Assembly: GCA_036362985.1 (NCBI GenBank) | Contig: JAYGXS010000004.1 | Coordinates: 19,988,804 to 20,052,803 of the forward strand | Source: Ligula intestinalis | Taxonomy: Eukaryota; Platyhelminthes; Cestoda; Diphyllobothriidea; Diphyllobothriidae | DNA: 64,000 bases | Reading direction: 5' to 3' | In this document: piece by piece, positions 25,247 through 35,360 of the stretch | How positions within the stretch are numbered: the stretch's first letter is position 1 | How the letters are laid out: each line of letters opens with the position of its first letter | Notes under the pieces: generated by a model | The model's database searches: none | The model's input: the letters and a program-made list of their open reading frames with translations, nothing else | What the model was told of the DNA's origin: nothing | Position numbers and translations under genes: made by a program

Positions 25247-25252
25247 CTAAGT

Positions 25253-26217
25253 TCATATCGTAATGGATGGCTGATTAGGTCTGACATATCTAGGGACATC
25301 ACTTTCTGGCATGGGAAAATAAGGATAGGATGGACCAAAATGAGCTTCTGGGCCATTAAGGAGGAATGGAGGGAGGCTAAAAGGCATGTAAAAGTTTGCG
25401 GGTTTGGGTGAATGAGGGTGGGTAAAGGAACCTAGAGGGGGAAATGGTAATATAAAATTAGTGTTGGGGCCGTTTGCGTAAGAACAAGTGGTCCTAATAG
25501 GTGAATCTCCTGTACGGCAACTCCAATTAGAGTAAAAACTACACCATTTTGGGTTACTGCCGTGAAAATCAAATTTTTTGTGGTTCAGGCCCGACGTGTT
25601 CGATAACGCATGACACGGAGGAACAATATGACTCGCACGGTCAAGGGAGGAGCAAGGTTGTGGTGGCCTAAACGCTTTCGACGGTATTGGCGACATTATT
25701 GATGAGCTTGTGGCAGAGTTAAAGGCAACGGAATTGATCGATCGTTGGACAGAGAATGTATTCAGACTAGTTGTAATCGCATTAGATGGTGGAGTGGCGA
25801 GGCTTGCGGGTCCCGACATCGAGAGGGATGGGCTAAATGGTGCACTGATGTTTATGCGCCTATGACTAGACATTCGGGAGGCAGAGATAGCAGGTGTACT
25901 GATGGTTACGGGACTATGACTACACATCCGGGGGCAGGGATAACGGGTGTACTGACGTTAGCGGGTGTATTACCAGATATCCGGGGTGGAGGATTAGCGT
26001 GTGCATTGACCCTATCGGAACTATGACCAGACTTATGAACATTAGGTGAAGAATTCATTGGTCTATTTGACTGGAGAGCCGCATTTCTTCGCTCCATTGG
26101 TGTAAGATCTCGGCAGAGGAAACTTTCAATCATTTCCAAATATCGAGAAATGCGACCTCGTTGTGCAAAGATTGAGTCCACCTCGATTGGTGATAACAAT
26201 TTACCCGCCTCAATCAC
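25253..26217 (-). mobile_element. LINE family A copy 2: ORF1 C-terminal half, minus strand
   Basis: On the minus strand, 26217-25906 reads SPIEVDSIFAQRGRISRYLE and FLCRDLTPMERRN, almost identical to copy 3. The frame then shifts near 25920, and 25927-25253 continues with the Ser/Pro-rich tail (NTFSVQRSINS, PSKAFRPPQ, HPHSPKPANFYM). Homology starts abruptly near 26205, in the middle of ORF1, and ends at the 5' boundary of the family D LINE near 25250. No ORF2 follows, so the fragment is truncated on both sides. Confidence 0.8.
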
Positions 26218-26792
26218 CCTACAAGATCACAGTCAATATTTCCCCTCGCTCCTCCTAGGACAGTTTTGAATCGATATCGCCCATCAATTACGATATAGGA
26301 TATTGTGGCTGCAACCGTTCGTAAACAATTTTTTTCTGCACCGCTGGAATTATTTTTCTTGCGTGGACGATCTTTTGAAGTCGGAATTTTAGAAGATTTT
26401 GTTTTCCAACCAATTCTACCGAGACGCAACCATTTTAAACCGAACACAACCTTTTCAAACCAGCAAATTCGTGGCCTAGTAAAAGAAATCGTCAAGATCA
26501 GAATATTCTCGAGACCTTTAAAGGCTGAGTCGTTTCCCAATATTCAATACGCTTTTTCAAATAAATTTAAAGTGCTTATTAAAAATTAGCTACAGTATTT
26601 GCTAAGTTCCCTCTGATTATTTGTCGTAAGTCATAATCTGAAAATCATATCAACTGTTTTTTATTCTGAACGTAATAAGTAATACGGTTTGTTAAGCAAT
26701 TTTTAGAGATTTTAAAAACCAGCTGCGGTTAAATCATAAAGGCTGAAGTTTTATAAATTATCTTACATTTAAAGCAGATTTCCATCAAAATT

Positions 26793-28293
26793 ATGACAAC
26801 GAAAATTATAGCTCATCGTAAGATATCTGCTCCCAGACCCAAGCGGTGCCTGACAACGCCTACTAGTCAATGCCTTGTTATCAACATGCAGCCCATTGTC
26901 AAGGCTAAGCAAATTGATTTATCTGCATTACAGAACTGTAATGACTTCATGATGAAGTTTGGTTCTGTTTTGTCAATACTAGGCAATCTGTTTGATGGTA
27001 AGTTATCAGATGTGCCCTCACAAGATTGTAAAAAGTTAGACTCCCTCGTCTATCTTATAACCACGGAAGCTTTTGATAGAAAAAAGCGAAGCTTTAACTT
27101 TATACTAAAAAATGCCTCCATATTAAGTCGCCCTTGGGATATTGCAAAAGATTTTCTATGTTCGGGTGGTTTCAACTACAAAATTGCAGAAGCCAAACGC
27201 CTCCAATCGCGTAGCAAAAACCCGCCCATCCTAGTTAAATTGTTTTCACCGATCGAGGTGGACTCAATCTTTGCTCAACGAGGTCGCATTTCCCGATATT
27301 TAGAAATGACTAAAAGTTTCCTCTGTCGAGATCTTACACCAATGGAGCGAAAAAATACGGCTCTCCAGTCCAATAGACCAATGACTTCTCAGCCTACTAT
27401 TCCTAAATCTGCTCGTAGTCTCGATAGGGTAGATGCACTCGCTAATCCTCCCCCCCCGCATACCTGGCCATACACCCACTAACGTCAGTGCACCCGTTAT
27501 CCCTGCCTCCCAGAAGTCTATTCGTAGTCCCATAACCGTCAGTACACCCGCTATCCCTACCTCCCGAATGTCTAGTCATAGGTCCATAAACATCAGTGCA
27601 CCAGTTAGCCCATCCCTCTTGATCTCGGGACCGTCAAGGCCCGCCGCTCGGTCATCTACTACGATTAATACTAGTCTAAATACATTCTCTGTCCAACGAT
27701 CGATAAATTCCGCCACCTCTAACTTGGCAACAAGTTCATCAAGAATGTCGCCAACAACGTCGAAAGCGTTTAGGCAGAGCACTTCACCATCACAACCTAG
27801 CTCATCTTTTGACCGTGGGAGTCATATTATTCCCCCGTATAATGCGTTATTGAACGCGCCGGGCCCGAACCAAGAAAAATTTAATTTGCATGGCAGTAAC
27901 CCAAACTGGTATAGTTTTAAATCTAATTGGAGTTGCCGCACAGGACATTTACTGATTAAGACCACTAGTCCTTACGCGAGCGGCCCCAACACTAATTTTA
28001 TGTCGCCGTTCCCCCCTATGAGTTCCTTTACCCATCCTCTATCACCCAAACCTGCAAACTTCTACATGTCTTCTCGCCTCCCCCCATTCCTCCCAAACGC
28101 CCCAGAAGCTTATTTTGGTTTACCCTCTCCCCATTTTTCCCTGCCAGAAGGCGAGGCCCCTAGATATCTCAGACCTTATCAGCCATCCATTGTTGGCTAC
28201 CCATATGCTAATAGCTCCATACCCGTCAGTACATATTCCACAAATAATAACGGCCTACAGTTTGCCTACCCACCCTCAAATTCTTTTTTATGA
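26793..28293 (+). pseudogene. LINE family A ORF1 (copy 3), one frameshift
   Basis: The first frame (26793-27482, ATG start) contains LSALQNCNDFMMKFGSVLS, the RRM-like core (RSFNFILKNAS, GGFNYKIAEAKRL, NPPILVKL, FLCRDLTPMER) and then a proline-rich linker. The frame changes at a run of eight C (27450-27457) and continues to 28293 as a Ser/Pro/Asn-rich region (TFSVQRSINSATS, LSPKPANFYMSS, NNGLQFAYPPS). The C run is a natural slippage site, so the shift may be a mutation, a sequencing error or, less likely, programmed. The stop TGA at 28291-28293 overlaps the ORF2 ATG. Confidence 0.8.
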
Positions 28294-30783
28294 ATAACGA
28301 GAGCCATAGTCCTGCCACTCGAAACACACTAGATGTCATAGTGCTTAATGCCAGGTCAGTTATAAATAAAATGGCTCAACTTCGAGCTATCGCTTTCGAA
28401 ATGATGCCCGATGTTATATGCATAACAGAATCTTGGACCCATCCAATCATTTCTGACTCCTCCCTTATCATAGACTAGTATGATTTCTATCGTCATGATC
28501 GCATTAATAAGCGTGGTGGTGGTTGTCTTCTCTATATTAGAACGTCATTTAGGCACTTTCCGTTTTATCTAAATAGCACGCCCTTCTCTGGAAATTACTG
28601 TTTCGCCTATGTTATATTGTCGCCCCGGCAAAAGGCGATTATCGGATGTGTATATAATCCTCCTAACTCTTCTTCTGAAGAAGATGCGAATTTGTGTGAA
28701 ATAATAATAATAATTTGTATATTTAAGGCCCAAGGGGCCCTGTCAAGTTTATTTCAGAATCCACTTTTGTAGTTAAAATAATTGCTGGAGATTTTAATTT
28801 TCCTGAAATCGACTGGCTTTTAAACTATTGTCCACCTAGATTTCAGCCTTTCCTAGATACCATTAATTTTTCTAACTGGTCTCAACTGGTTAGTTCTCCA
28901 ACAAGACAGAATCATATCGTAGATCTTATTTGACAAACGATATTGCTCCTCTCTTCGCTGACTTTAAGCAGGACATCTTCCAAAGTGATCACACATTAAT
29001 TCACTGTTGTCTTCCGCTTCCTTCTACGGAGAAGGCTAGTGCTGGTCGTACCTATCATGCTTATGACCTCACAGGCGTTAGCTTAATCAACAATTTTATT
29101 GACTCATTAGACTGGCAGAGTCTCTCTTCCATTAACGACGCTACATATCTTTCTGAACTCATGTCGGTCGTTTCTAATAAAATGCTGGAATTTGTGCCCA
29201 CTAAAATTGTGAAACCCTACACACCAGAATCGACCGTCCCTCATTTTCTTTTACCCAGACTAAAGAAATTGAGGAGGCAGCTGAAAGATAGATCTACTAG
29301 TTTGCTGTCTGTGCATCTAAGGATCGCAGAGATCTTCGAATTAGCGTCGAAGATTCGTCTTGCACGTGACCAGCACAGGGAATCTTGCGCCCTGAGCGAG
29401 TCAAACTCTGCAAAATCGGTTGCACAACTGTTTTGTCGTAGCTCCTCCGCAAAACGAGGAATTGAAATACCCCCATTGTTCAATGAAAATAAAACATTTG
29501 TACTAGATGAGTCTGATAAGGCTGAATTATTCAATGCTTTCTTTGCGAAGCATTTTACGACAGAATCCGAACCGGTCCCATCGTTTCAACCATACTCAGA
29601 CAATATTCTCGGGAACATTGATTTCTTCATAGAATTAATTCGTAAGCAAATAATTTGTTTCAAAAACTCGCACTCTTCGGGAACTGATCAAAAGAGTATC
29701 GACATTTCCCAAATTACTTAGCCATATATTTTCAGTCTATCTCTTAAATGGTTACTTTCCTGACACTTGGAAGACATCCATTATTCTTCCAGTCTTTAAA
29801 TCAGGATCTCGTTCAGACATAATAATTGTTAACCAAATTCTCGATTTTTGCCTAAAAATAAGCTTTTATGCGACTCGCAGCATGGGTTTCTACCCAGGCG
29901 ATCATGCGAGAAGTGTCACTTAGCTTTTCTTAACCACGTCACTTCCCTCCGTAACGAGCGGCAATCCGTGGTTGTTATCTACTTTGACCTGAGCATAGCC
30001 TTCGACAAGGTACCGCACAGACGGCTTCTGTTAAAATTGGAAGCCATTGGCATCCGTCCACCTCTCCTCGACTTCATCGGTTCCTACTTGTCTAACCGCA
30101 GCCCGAAGGTCTTAGTAGGTAATAGTTACTCCACTGCTCAGCTGATCACGAGTGGCGTTTTTCAAGGCATTGTCTTGAGTCTGTTACTCTTCATTCTGCA
30201 CATAAACGAAATTTCGACTGTTCTAAAAAATTCACACAATCTCATTTACGCAGACGACCTCAAATGCATATACTCATTTTCTAAGGACACGGCAAGTATA
30301 TGCGTTGATAAAATAAATGCGGACCTACTTACACTCTCACGTTGGAGTGCTACCTGGCAGATGGAATTCTCTCCATCCAAGTGTAGTTTCATGTGTTTCG
30401 GTCCCGCCAAGCTTCCTCGTCCCCTAATGTTTCAAAATACTCCACTTTTAGAACGATCCACTGTAAAAAGACTTAGGTCTAAGCTACACAAATAAACTAG
30501 CATTGTCGCCTCATGCGGATCGAATATCTGCGAAGGCTGCACAGATATGTGGTTTTATATCACACAATTTCTTCCTGCTGGAAATAAAGTTAAAACTTTA
30601 TCGCATGTATGTTCTACCCATCCTAGAATACTGCTGTCCCCTCTCTGGTCTAATGAATGCTTCGGACCACGGTAAGATTGAACATGTACAGGGAATGTTT
30701 ACTCGCAAAATATTCACTCATCCTCGATCCACTATATCTTATACGGAGCGATGTCAGTTAGCGAACATGACATTTCTTTGGGT
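28290..30783 (+). pseudogene. LINE family A ORF2 (copy 3): endonuclease + reverse transcriptase, broken
   Basis: ATG at 28290 overlaps the ORF1 stop as ATGA. The endonuclease has VIVLNARSVINKMAQL, CITESWTHP, a stop near 28476, KRGGGCLLYIR, an insertion at about 28704-28744, IIAGDFNFPEIDW and the SDHTLIHCCLPL end. A frame change occurs near 28932. RT motifs: SQHGFLPRRSCEKCH, VIYFDLSIAFDKVPH (A), SGVFQGIVLSLLLF (B, with the usual GP changed) and LIYADDLKCIYSF (C, DD kept). A further frame change near 30480 precedes LYRMYVLPILEYCCPLSG. Inactive. Confidence 0.85.
28700..28744. repeat. 27-bp shared motif, copy 2, with (ATA)n stretch; small insertion in LINE ORF2
   Basis: An (ATA)n run followed by the same 27 bp as at 16982-17008 is inserted in the endonuclease region of LINE A copy 3; the LINE resumes as AGTTTATTTC, matching copy 1 on both sides. 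In reverse it reads as a very short, 5'-truncated LINE 3' end with an ATT-type tail. Confidence 0.75.
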
Positions 30784-30793
30784 NNNNNNNNNN
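30784..30793. other. Assembly gap (ten N)
   Basis: Ten undetermined bases interrupt LINE copy 3 just after FLW in its C-terminal domain. The true length is unknown. Confidence 0.99.
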
Positions 30794-31796
30794 ATATAAA
30801 GTCCTTGTTATCCATCTCCTTCCCAAACACACAACTTTTGGACTTTGAAATTGGTCCTCCTGCTATTTGAGGTGGTTATATTTATGTTACATTGTTTTCT
30901 ATATATGTCTATTTCTTCCTATATAGAGTGATATTTGCAACGATGTTTTGTCCCTGTCTCTGTCCAGTCATCATTGCCGTTCTCCGTTCCACGTTTTACA
31001 GCCCTGACGATGGGCTTCATGGTCTCTAATCCTGCTCACGGGGGTTCTGCTATTTTCAACAGCTCATCGCTGGAATCCGCAATCCACAAGGTCGCATCTA
31101 CAGCGTTTCGGTGATGATCACGTGACCTCTGCCGTTCAATCTTTTGTCGACCCTGCTGTCTGCGATGGCCTCCTCCGGTCTCACCTCCCTGATGGTTGAT
31201 CATGAAGCCGGTCGGGCGGTGTTACAGTGGTGAACGCAGCCTCTGCTGTTATATGATTTCTCCAATTACAAGAAGCGTTTCCAATCTTCATGCGTTCTCA
31301 TCAACAGTCCTGTTTCATTGTACTACAATCAATCCTCTCAACCAACCCCCTTGATTTTGTTGAAGCAGTTTTTTATTCTACGCTTTGTTTTTTAAAGCGG
31401 GGGTTTGCTGAACTCTGCCCCAGCTTTAATGGTAGGAGTTTTTTTTACTGCTTTCTCCTTAGTTTACCATGCGCTTCAGAGAGTGTTGACTTCTATTTTA
31501 AAACGACGATATGTTGGTGAATATGAGTAAGGCTACCAACGCTACTAAACGCTCCCGCTGCCTATGTGGTTGTTTCACGGAGAGCAGCATTTATCAACTT
31601 TGTATTTATTTTTCCACAGCACTAAGTTTGCAATGACGAGGACTTCCGGGCCTAAAATATAAAGTTTATTTATGTGAGAATGGGTGTGCTCGTAAGTCGC
31701 TCAGACCTTGAGCGATAGGCAGGGCATGGGCAAGCCATCAGCTAACCGCAACGTTGGCGTGATTAGTTACTAGAGGCGTTAAGGTCCACTACAAAC

Positions 31797-32900
31797 TTGC
31801 TGGAAAGCTGGTTAAATGGTTGTCTATTATGTGACAGCAATCACTCGATACTGGAAGTCTTTCCCAGATTGGAAGACAGCCCATATTATACCGCCTTACA
31901 AAAGCGGAATTCTTGCACTTGCGAACAACTACAGACTGGTCAATCTGACATCCATATGCTGCGAGATAATGGAGAACATAATCAAGAAGGAATTGATGAC
32001 ATATTATGAAAGCCACAATCTCTTGTCACATGTCCAAAATGGCTTTCGTAGGGGTAGGTCATGCGTTACAAGCTTACTTTATACGTTGCAAAACTGGACA
32101 AAGTCATTCAACAAAAAAGACACCGTAAATTTGGCCCATATTGTTTTCAGGAAGGTCTTTGACAGTGTTCTACATCAAAGACTGCTGCACAGGTTGCGAT
32201 TGATAGGCATCGGAGGCTAACTTCGTACGTGGAGCGAGAATTTTATCGCCGGTCGTTCCCAACTGGTGTATGGGATGATATCGATGAAGGTCGACCGTCG
32301 TTAAGGTTCAGTGCTCGTACTGACCCTCTTTTTCTGTTTCGTTGATGATTGTGTACAGGAATTGAACTATGAGTGTGCATGTTTTTTAGATGATGTAAAA
32401 ATATGGAAGGTGCTCAAAGTTGCTGCCGATGAAAATAAATCCCAATTTTTTTGTCAATTGAACGATTGGTCACGCAGCTAACTTCTGTCATTCAATTTGA
32501 ACAAATGGACACTTCTGCGTCTGGGAACTTAAAATCCGATCCTACTATCTGAACGGAATCCCACTCAAGTTAGCAGAAACAGAGAGAGATCGTGGTAAGT
32601 TGTGGAATGTTGTCCGCCATCAAGCGGGCGTTTACCGTTTGTGATGAAGACTGCTTCTGGAAACTATATTCATAAGATCACTCTTAGAAACGCGATTCAA
32701 GCCTGGAAACCGTGGATGCAGAGGCCAAGGCGCACTACCATATGAATTCCACCTAAATAACCTAAATATCCATCCTTTGAATTACAAGCAGTTTCGCGGA
32801 GATTTGATACAAAACTTCCGTATCTTGCGTAGCTCCAACAACGCTTGCGTGTGTGATGACTTTCCTTACTTGCCACTTTAAGTAATCCTCAAGGCGATCT
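31797..32900 (+). mobile_element. LINE family B remnant (reverse-transcriptase domain), heavily broken
   Basis: The frame 31816-32220 reads FPDWKTAHIIPPYKSG, NYRLVNLTSICCEIMENIIK and NGFRRGRSCVTSLLYTL, the N-terminal RT motifs of a non-LTR element, then VFRKVFDSVLHQRLL for motif A with its catalytic Asp changed. Near 32385 FLDDVKIWK is motif C (usually YADD). From about 32620 a stretch matches the family B remnant at 16.1 kb (RVYR/AIQAW). Many stops and shifts are present. Confidence 0.75.
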
Positions 32901-33380
32901 GTTCAAACTATTTGCCCCAAGGACGATTGAATGTGAGAACGTATGTTTTGGCTCTTACTGGGTCGTGGACCCATGTAATAACCTACCTGGGGCGATTCTT
33001 GTCTCAATATATGAAAAAATTCAAAGATCGACTTAATATCCATGTGTTGCAGCACAACGTGAACGATGTGACTGATAAACCTTGAAACACCGATGCACGG
33101 TATGACTCTGTCTCCATTTAACGGACCGAAATATTTTGTACATTGTTTCTAACTCTTTAGACTTTGAAAAGACAAAAAGAGAGTTCATAGGCTCAAGCCT
33201 ATTTTTCCTCAAATGACTGGGTCCTGAACATTAAACGTACAACAATACAATGCACAACTATTAGAATGTATGTGTTTAGCCGATCTAGTAGAGGAACAAT
33301 TAAGTTCCGCTTTGCCCAAGGGCTCGCAATGCAAGTCCTCCAGACTGTAACCTAGTGACTGAGATTATATGATAAGTTGA
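32900..33380. other. Intergenic between the LINE remnant and the CDK20 upstream region
   Basis: Nothing recognisable; no open frame of note. Confidence 0.55.
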
Positions 33381-33386
33381 ATCCGA

Positions 33387-33455
33387 CAAAGCAAAGGGAG
33401 ACCGGAATGGCCATTTCTGGCTTATTAGACGTCATCAGCTAGCCCTACCCAATCT
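33387..33455 (-). repeat. tRNA-derived SINE, copy 4 (core only)
   Basis: GGGAGACCGGAATGGCCATT and CTGGCTTATTAGACGTCATC match the core; the head is truncated. It lies about 330 bp upstream of the CDK20 start. Confidence 0.7.
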
Positions 33456-33782
33456 ATAAGCCGAGTTCATGTCAGATGAGGAAAATGGAAAATATTCCAT
33501 TGTAATAAACGGAAATTCGAGAAACCTGTAATTCTTACTGAAGAATGACATAGTATTGCCTATAACGGACATTTTGTTTTCGACTAAAGACATGTAGCAG
33601 ATTATGGCGTCACACTTAAGTGGATTCGTTTAAATGAGATAAATTGCCCTATTTGATTGGCAATAATGGTGACCAAAGGTCGTTATGTAAACAAGTCTTG
33701 TAAACTAGGAGAAACATTCGGTCTGTGCTTAATTCCATGAGTTTTCGATCATACTCACTTCATTCCTTTGGTTAAGGCTTTA

Positions 33783-35360
33783 ATGAACAAGTACACCATA
33801 TTAAGCAGAATTGGTGAAGGTGCTCATGGTATAGTTTTGAAGGGCAGACATAACGAGGTGAGCTCGAATGCGATTATGGAAAATTAAAGTCGAGTGATCC
33901 AGTAGCTTTGAAAAAAGTTCCTCTGCGGAAACTGGACGAGGGTATTCCAAATACGGCTCTTCGGTATCGGGAAATGTTCTTATTTCTTTTAGTGAAATAA
34001 AGGCCCTCCAGATAATTGGCGTACACCCAAATATCGTTAGGCTACGGGATGTTTTCTCGCACGGACTGGGATTTGTGCTTGTATTTGACTTCATGCCTAC
34101 TGACTTGAGTGAAGTTTTGCGTAGCGTAGAGAGGCCTTTGAGTGTGGAAACTGTAAAGAGCTATATGGTCATGCTTCTAAAAGGCGTTGCGTATATGCAC
34201 GCAAACAGCATTATGCACAGGGTAAGCCACTTCCTCGTGAATATCTCTTAAAGGACTTAAAACCGGCTAATTTACTAATCGATTCGAAAGGAATTTTGAA
34301 AATTGCTGACTTTGGTTTAGCGCGCGTCTATTCGAATGAAAATAATCGTCCCTATAGCCATCAAGTGGCGACAAGGTACACACATTTATTCCATACTCCT
34401 AAATTAAGGTGGTATCGTGCACCAGAGTTACTTTACGGAGCCCGAAACTACTCCCTGAGCGTTGATCTATGGTATTTTCTTGTCAACATTCTAACCACTG
34501 TTAGGTCCGTTGGAGCTATATTCGGAGAATTGTTGAATAACTCTCCGCTTTTTCCTGTAAATCGACTTCATTTCTTTTCTAGTAAATATAGGGTGAAAAT
34601 GATATCGAGCAACTGTGGTTTGTTATAAGAGTGCTTGGAACTCCGACCGAAGAAGCGTGGCCAGTACGTGTCGTGAATAATTTTTCTTACAACGATCGAC
34701 TTAAACGATAGACTGCGCATACTGTTTACAGTGGTATTTGTTTAGCAACTTTTATAAAAAAGCGCGAGCTTGCATGAGGCATATTACACTTTAAAACTGT
34801 TTTATATTACAGATATTATATTAAAATTTCGTCGAATTTCAAGAATAGTGTTTCAATTTTTATAAAAGCATTTTTTGAGGTGCTAATTTTACAGTACACA
34901 CTAAGAACTAACTTCAAGCATGCTATATTAAACAAGAATAATAAACAGGTATGCTTAGAAATATAGAAATCCAAAGAAACTTTGGAGTTAAAGTCATGCT
35001 CGGATTTATTATTATACTTCTGCTTCCTTATATTTTTCGAAAGGGCCTTCGAAACCTACCCGACTACAATAAGATATCATTTACAAACTGCAAACCCGTA
35101 GCCTTTGAGGACGTGATTCTTGAAGCTTCACCGCTGGCTATAGACTTACTCAAGAAGTTTCTTCGTTATGAACCATCTAAAAGAGTAACGGCTGAAAAGG
35201 TAAATTCGCTTGAATTTTCCATGGTCCTCCTGTGCAAATATTAGCCTGGCACTGCTTTCTATTTTAATTATCATTATGGTTCGTTTTACGGTTTGAGGAG
35301 CTGAACAGTCCTCTTCCACCAAGAGCTATAGTTAACCTGTTTTACAATTTTAACTTATAA
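33783..35360 (+). CDS. CDK20: CDK20-type (cell-cycle-related kinase, CCRK) serine/threonine protein kinase
   Basis: Nine exons join in phase: 33783-33857, 33890-33963, 33993-34221, 34254-34375, 34409-34471, 34505-34556, 34592-34663, 35044-35199 and 35298-35360, total 301 residues. Introns are 32, 29, 32, 33, 33, 35, 380 and 98 bp. Visible kinase elements: glycine loop [14 protein letters not shown] lysine, the C-helix segment NTALREIKALQ (CDK20-like rather than PSTAIRE), catalytic [11 protein letters not shown] (Arg and Asp join across an intron), DFGLAR, activation segment [45 protein letters not shown] and LPDYNKISF, all typical of CDK20. This family acts in ciliary length control, hedgehog signalling and cell-cycle activation. 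The last exon encodes [11 protein letters not shown] and replaces the longer tail of vertebrate CDK20 (346 residues); its acceptor is the weakest call. The reading frame is undamaged, so this is a live gene. Confidence 0.93.

Larger units (their letters stand above)
21606..25250 (-). mobile_element. Nearly full-length CR1/Jockey-type LINE (family D), minus strand
   Basis: Two overlapping coding regions are present on the minus strand: ORF1 (about 25246-24463) and ORF2 with an APE-type endonuclease and reverse transcriptase (about 24490-21606). The 5' end lies near 25250, where it abuts an antisense family A fragment; the 3' end lies at or below 21606. The damage is light compared with the other copies: a few stops and frame changes listed with the ORFs. 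It is the least decayed retroelement in the window. Confidence 0.88.
26793..30783 (+). mobile_element. LINE family A copy 3, runs into assembly gap
   Basis: This is the longest family A copy: ORF1 at 26793-28293 and ORF2 from 28290, with endonuclease and reverse transcriptase up to the N run at 30784. It sits divergently to copy 2, whose ORF1 half points the other way from 26217. Sequence after the gap (30794 on) does not continue the conserved C-terminal domain seen in copy 1, so the gap either joins unrelated sequence or hides a deletion. Confidence 0.88.

Noticed and set aside
26305..26589. 94-codon open frame, plus strand, between the divergent LINE copies
   Set aside because: Equally long frame on the opposite strand; no LINE or host motif.
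34557..34582. 26-bp intron in CDK20 using the first AG
   Set aside because: The next exon would open with a stop codon; the AG at 34591 gives the conserved GENDIEQLW.
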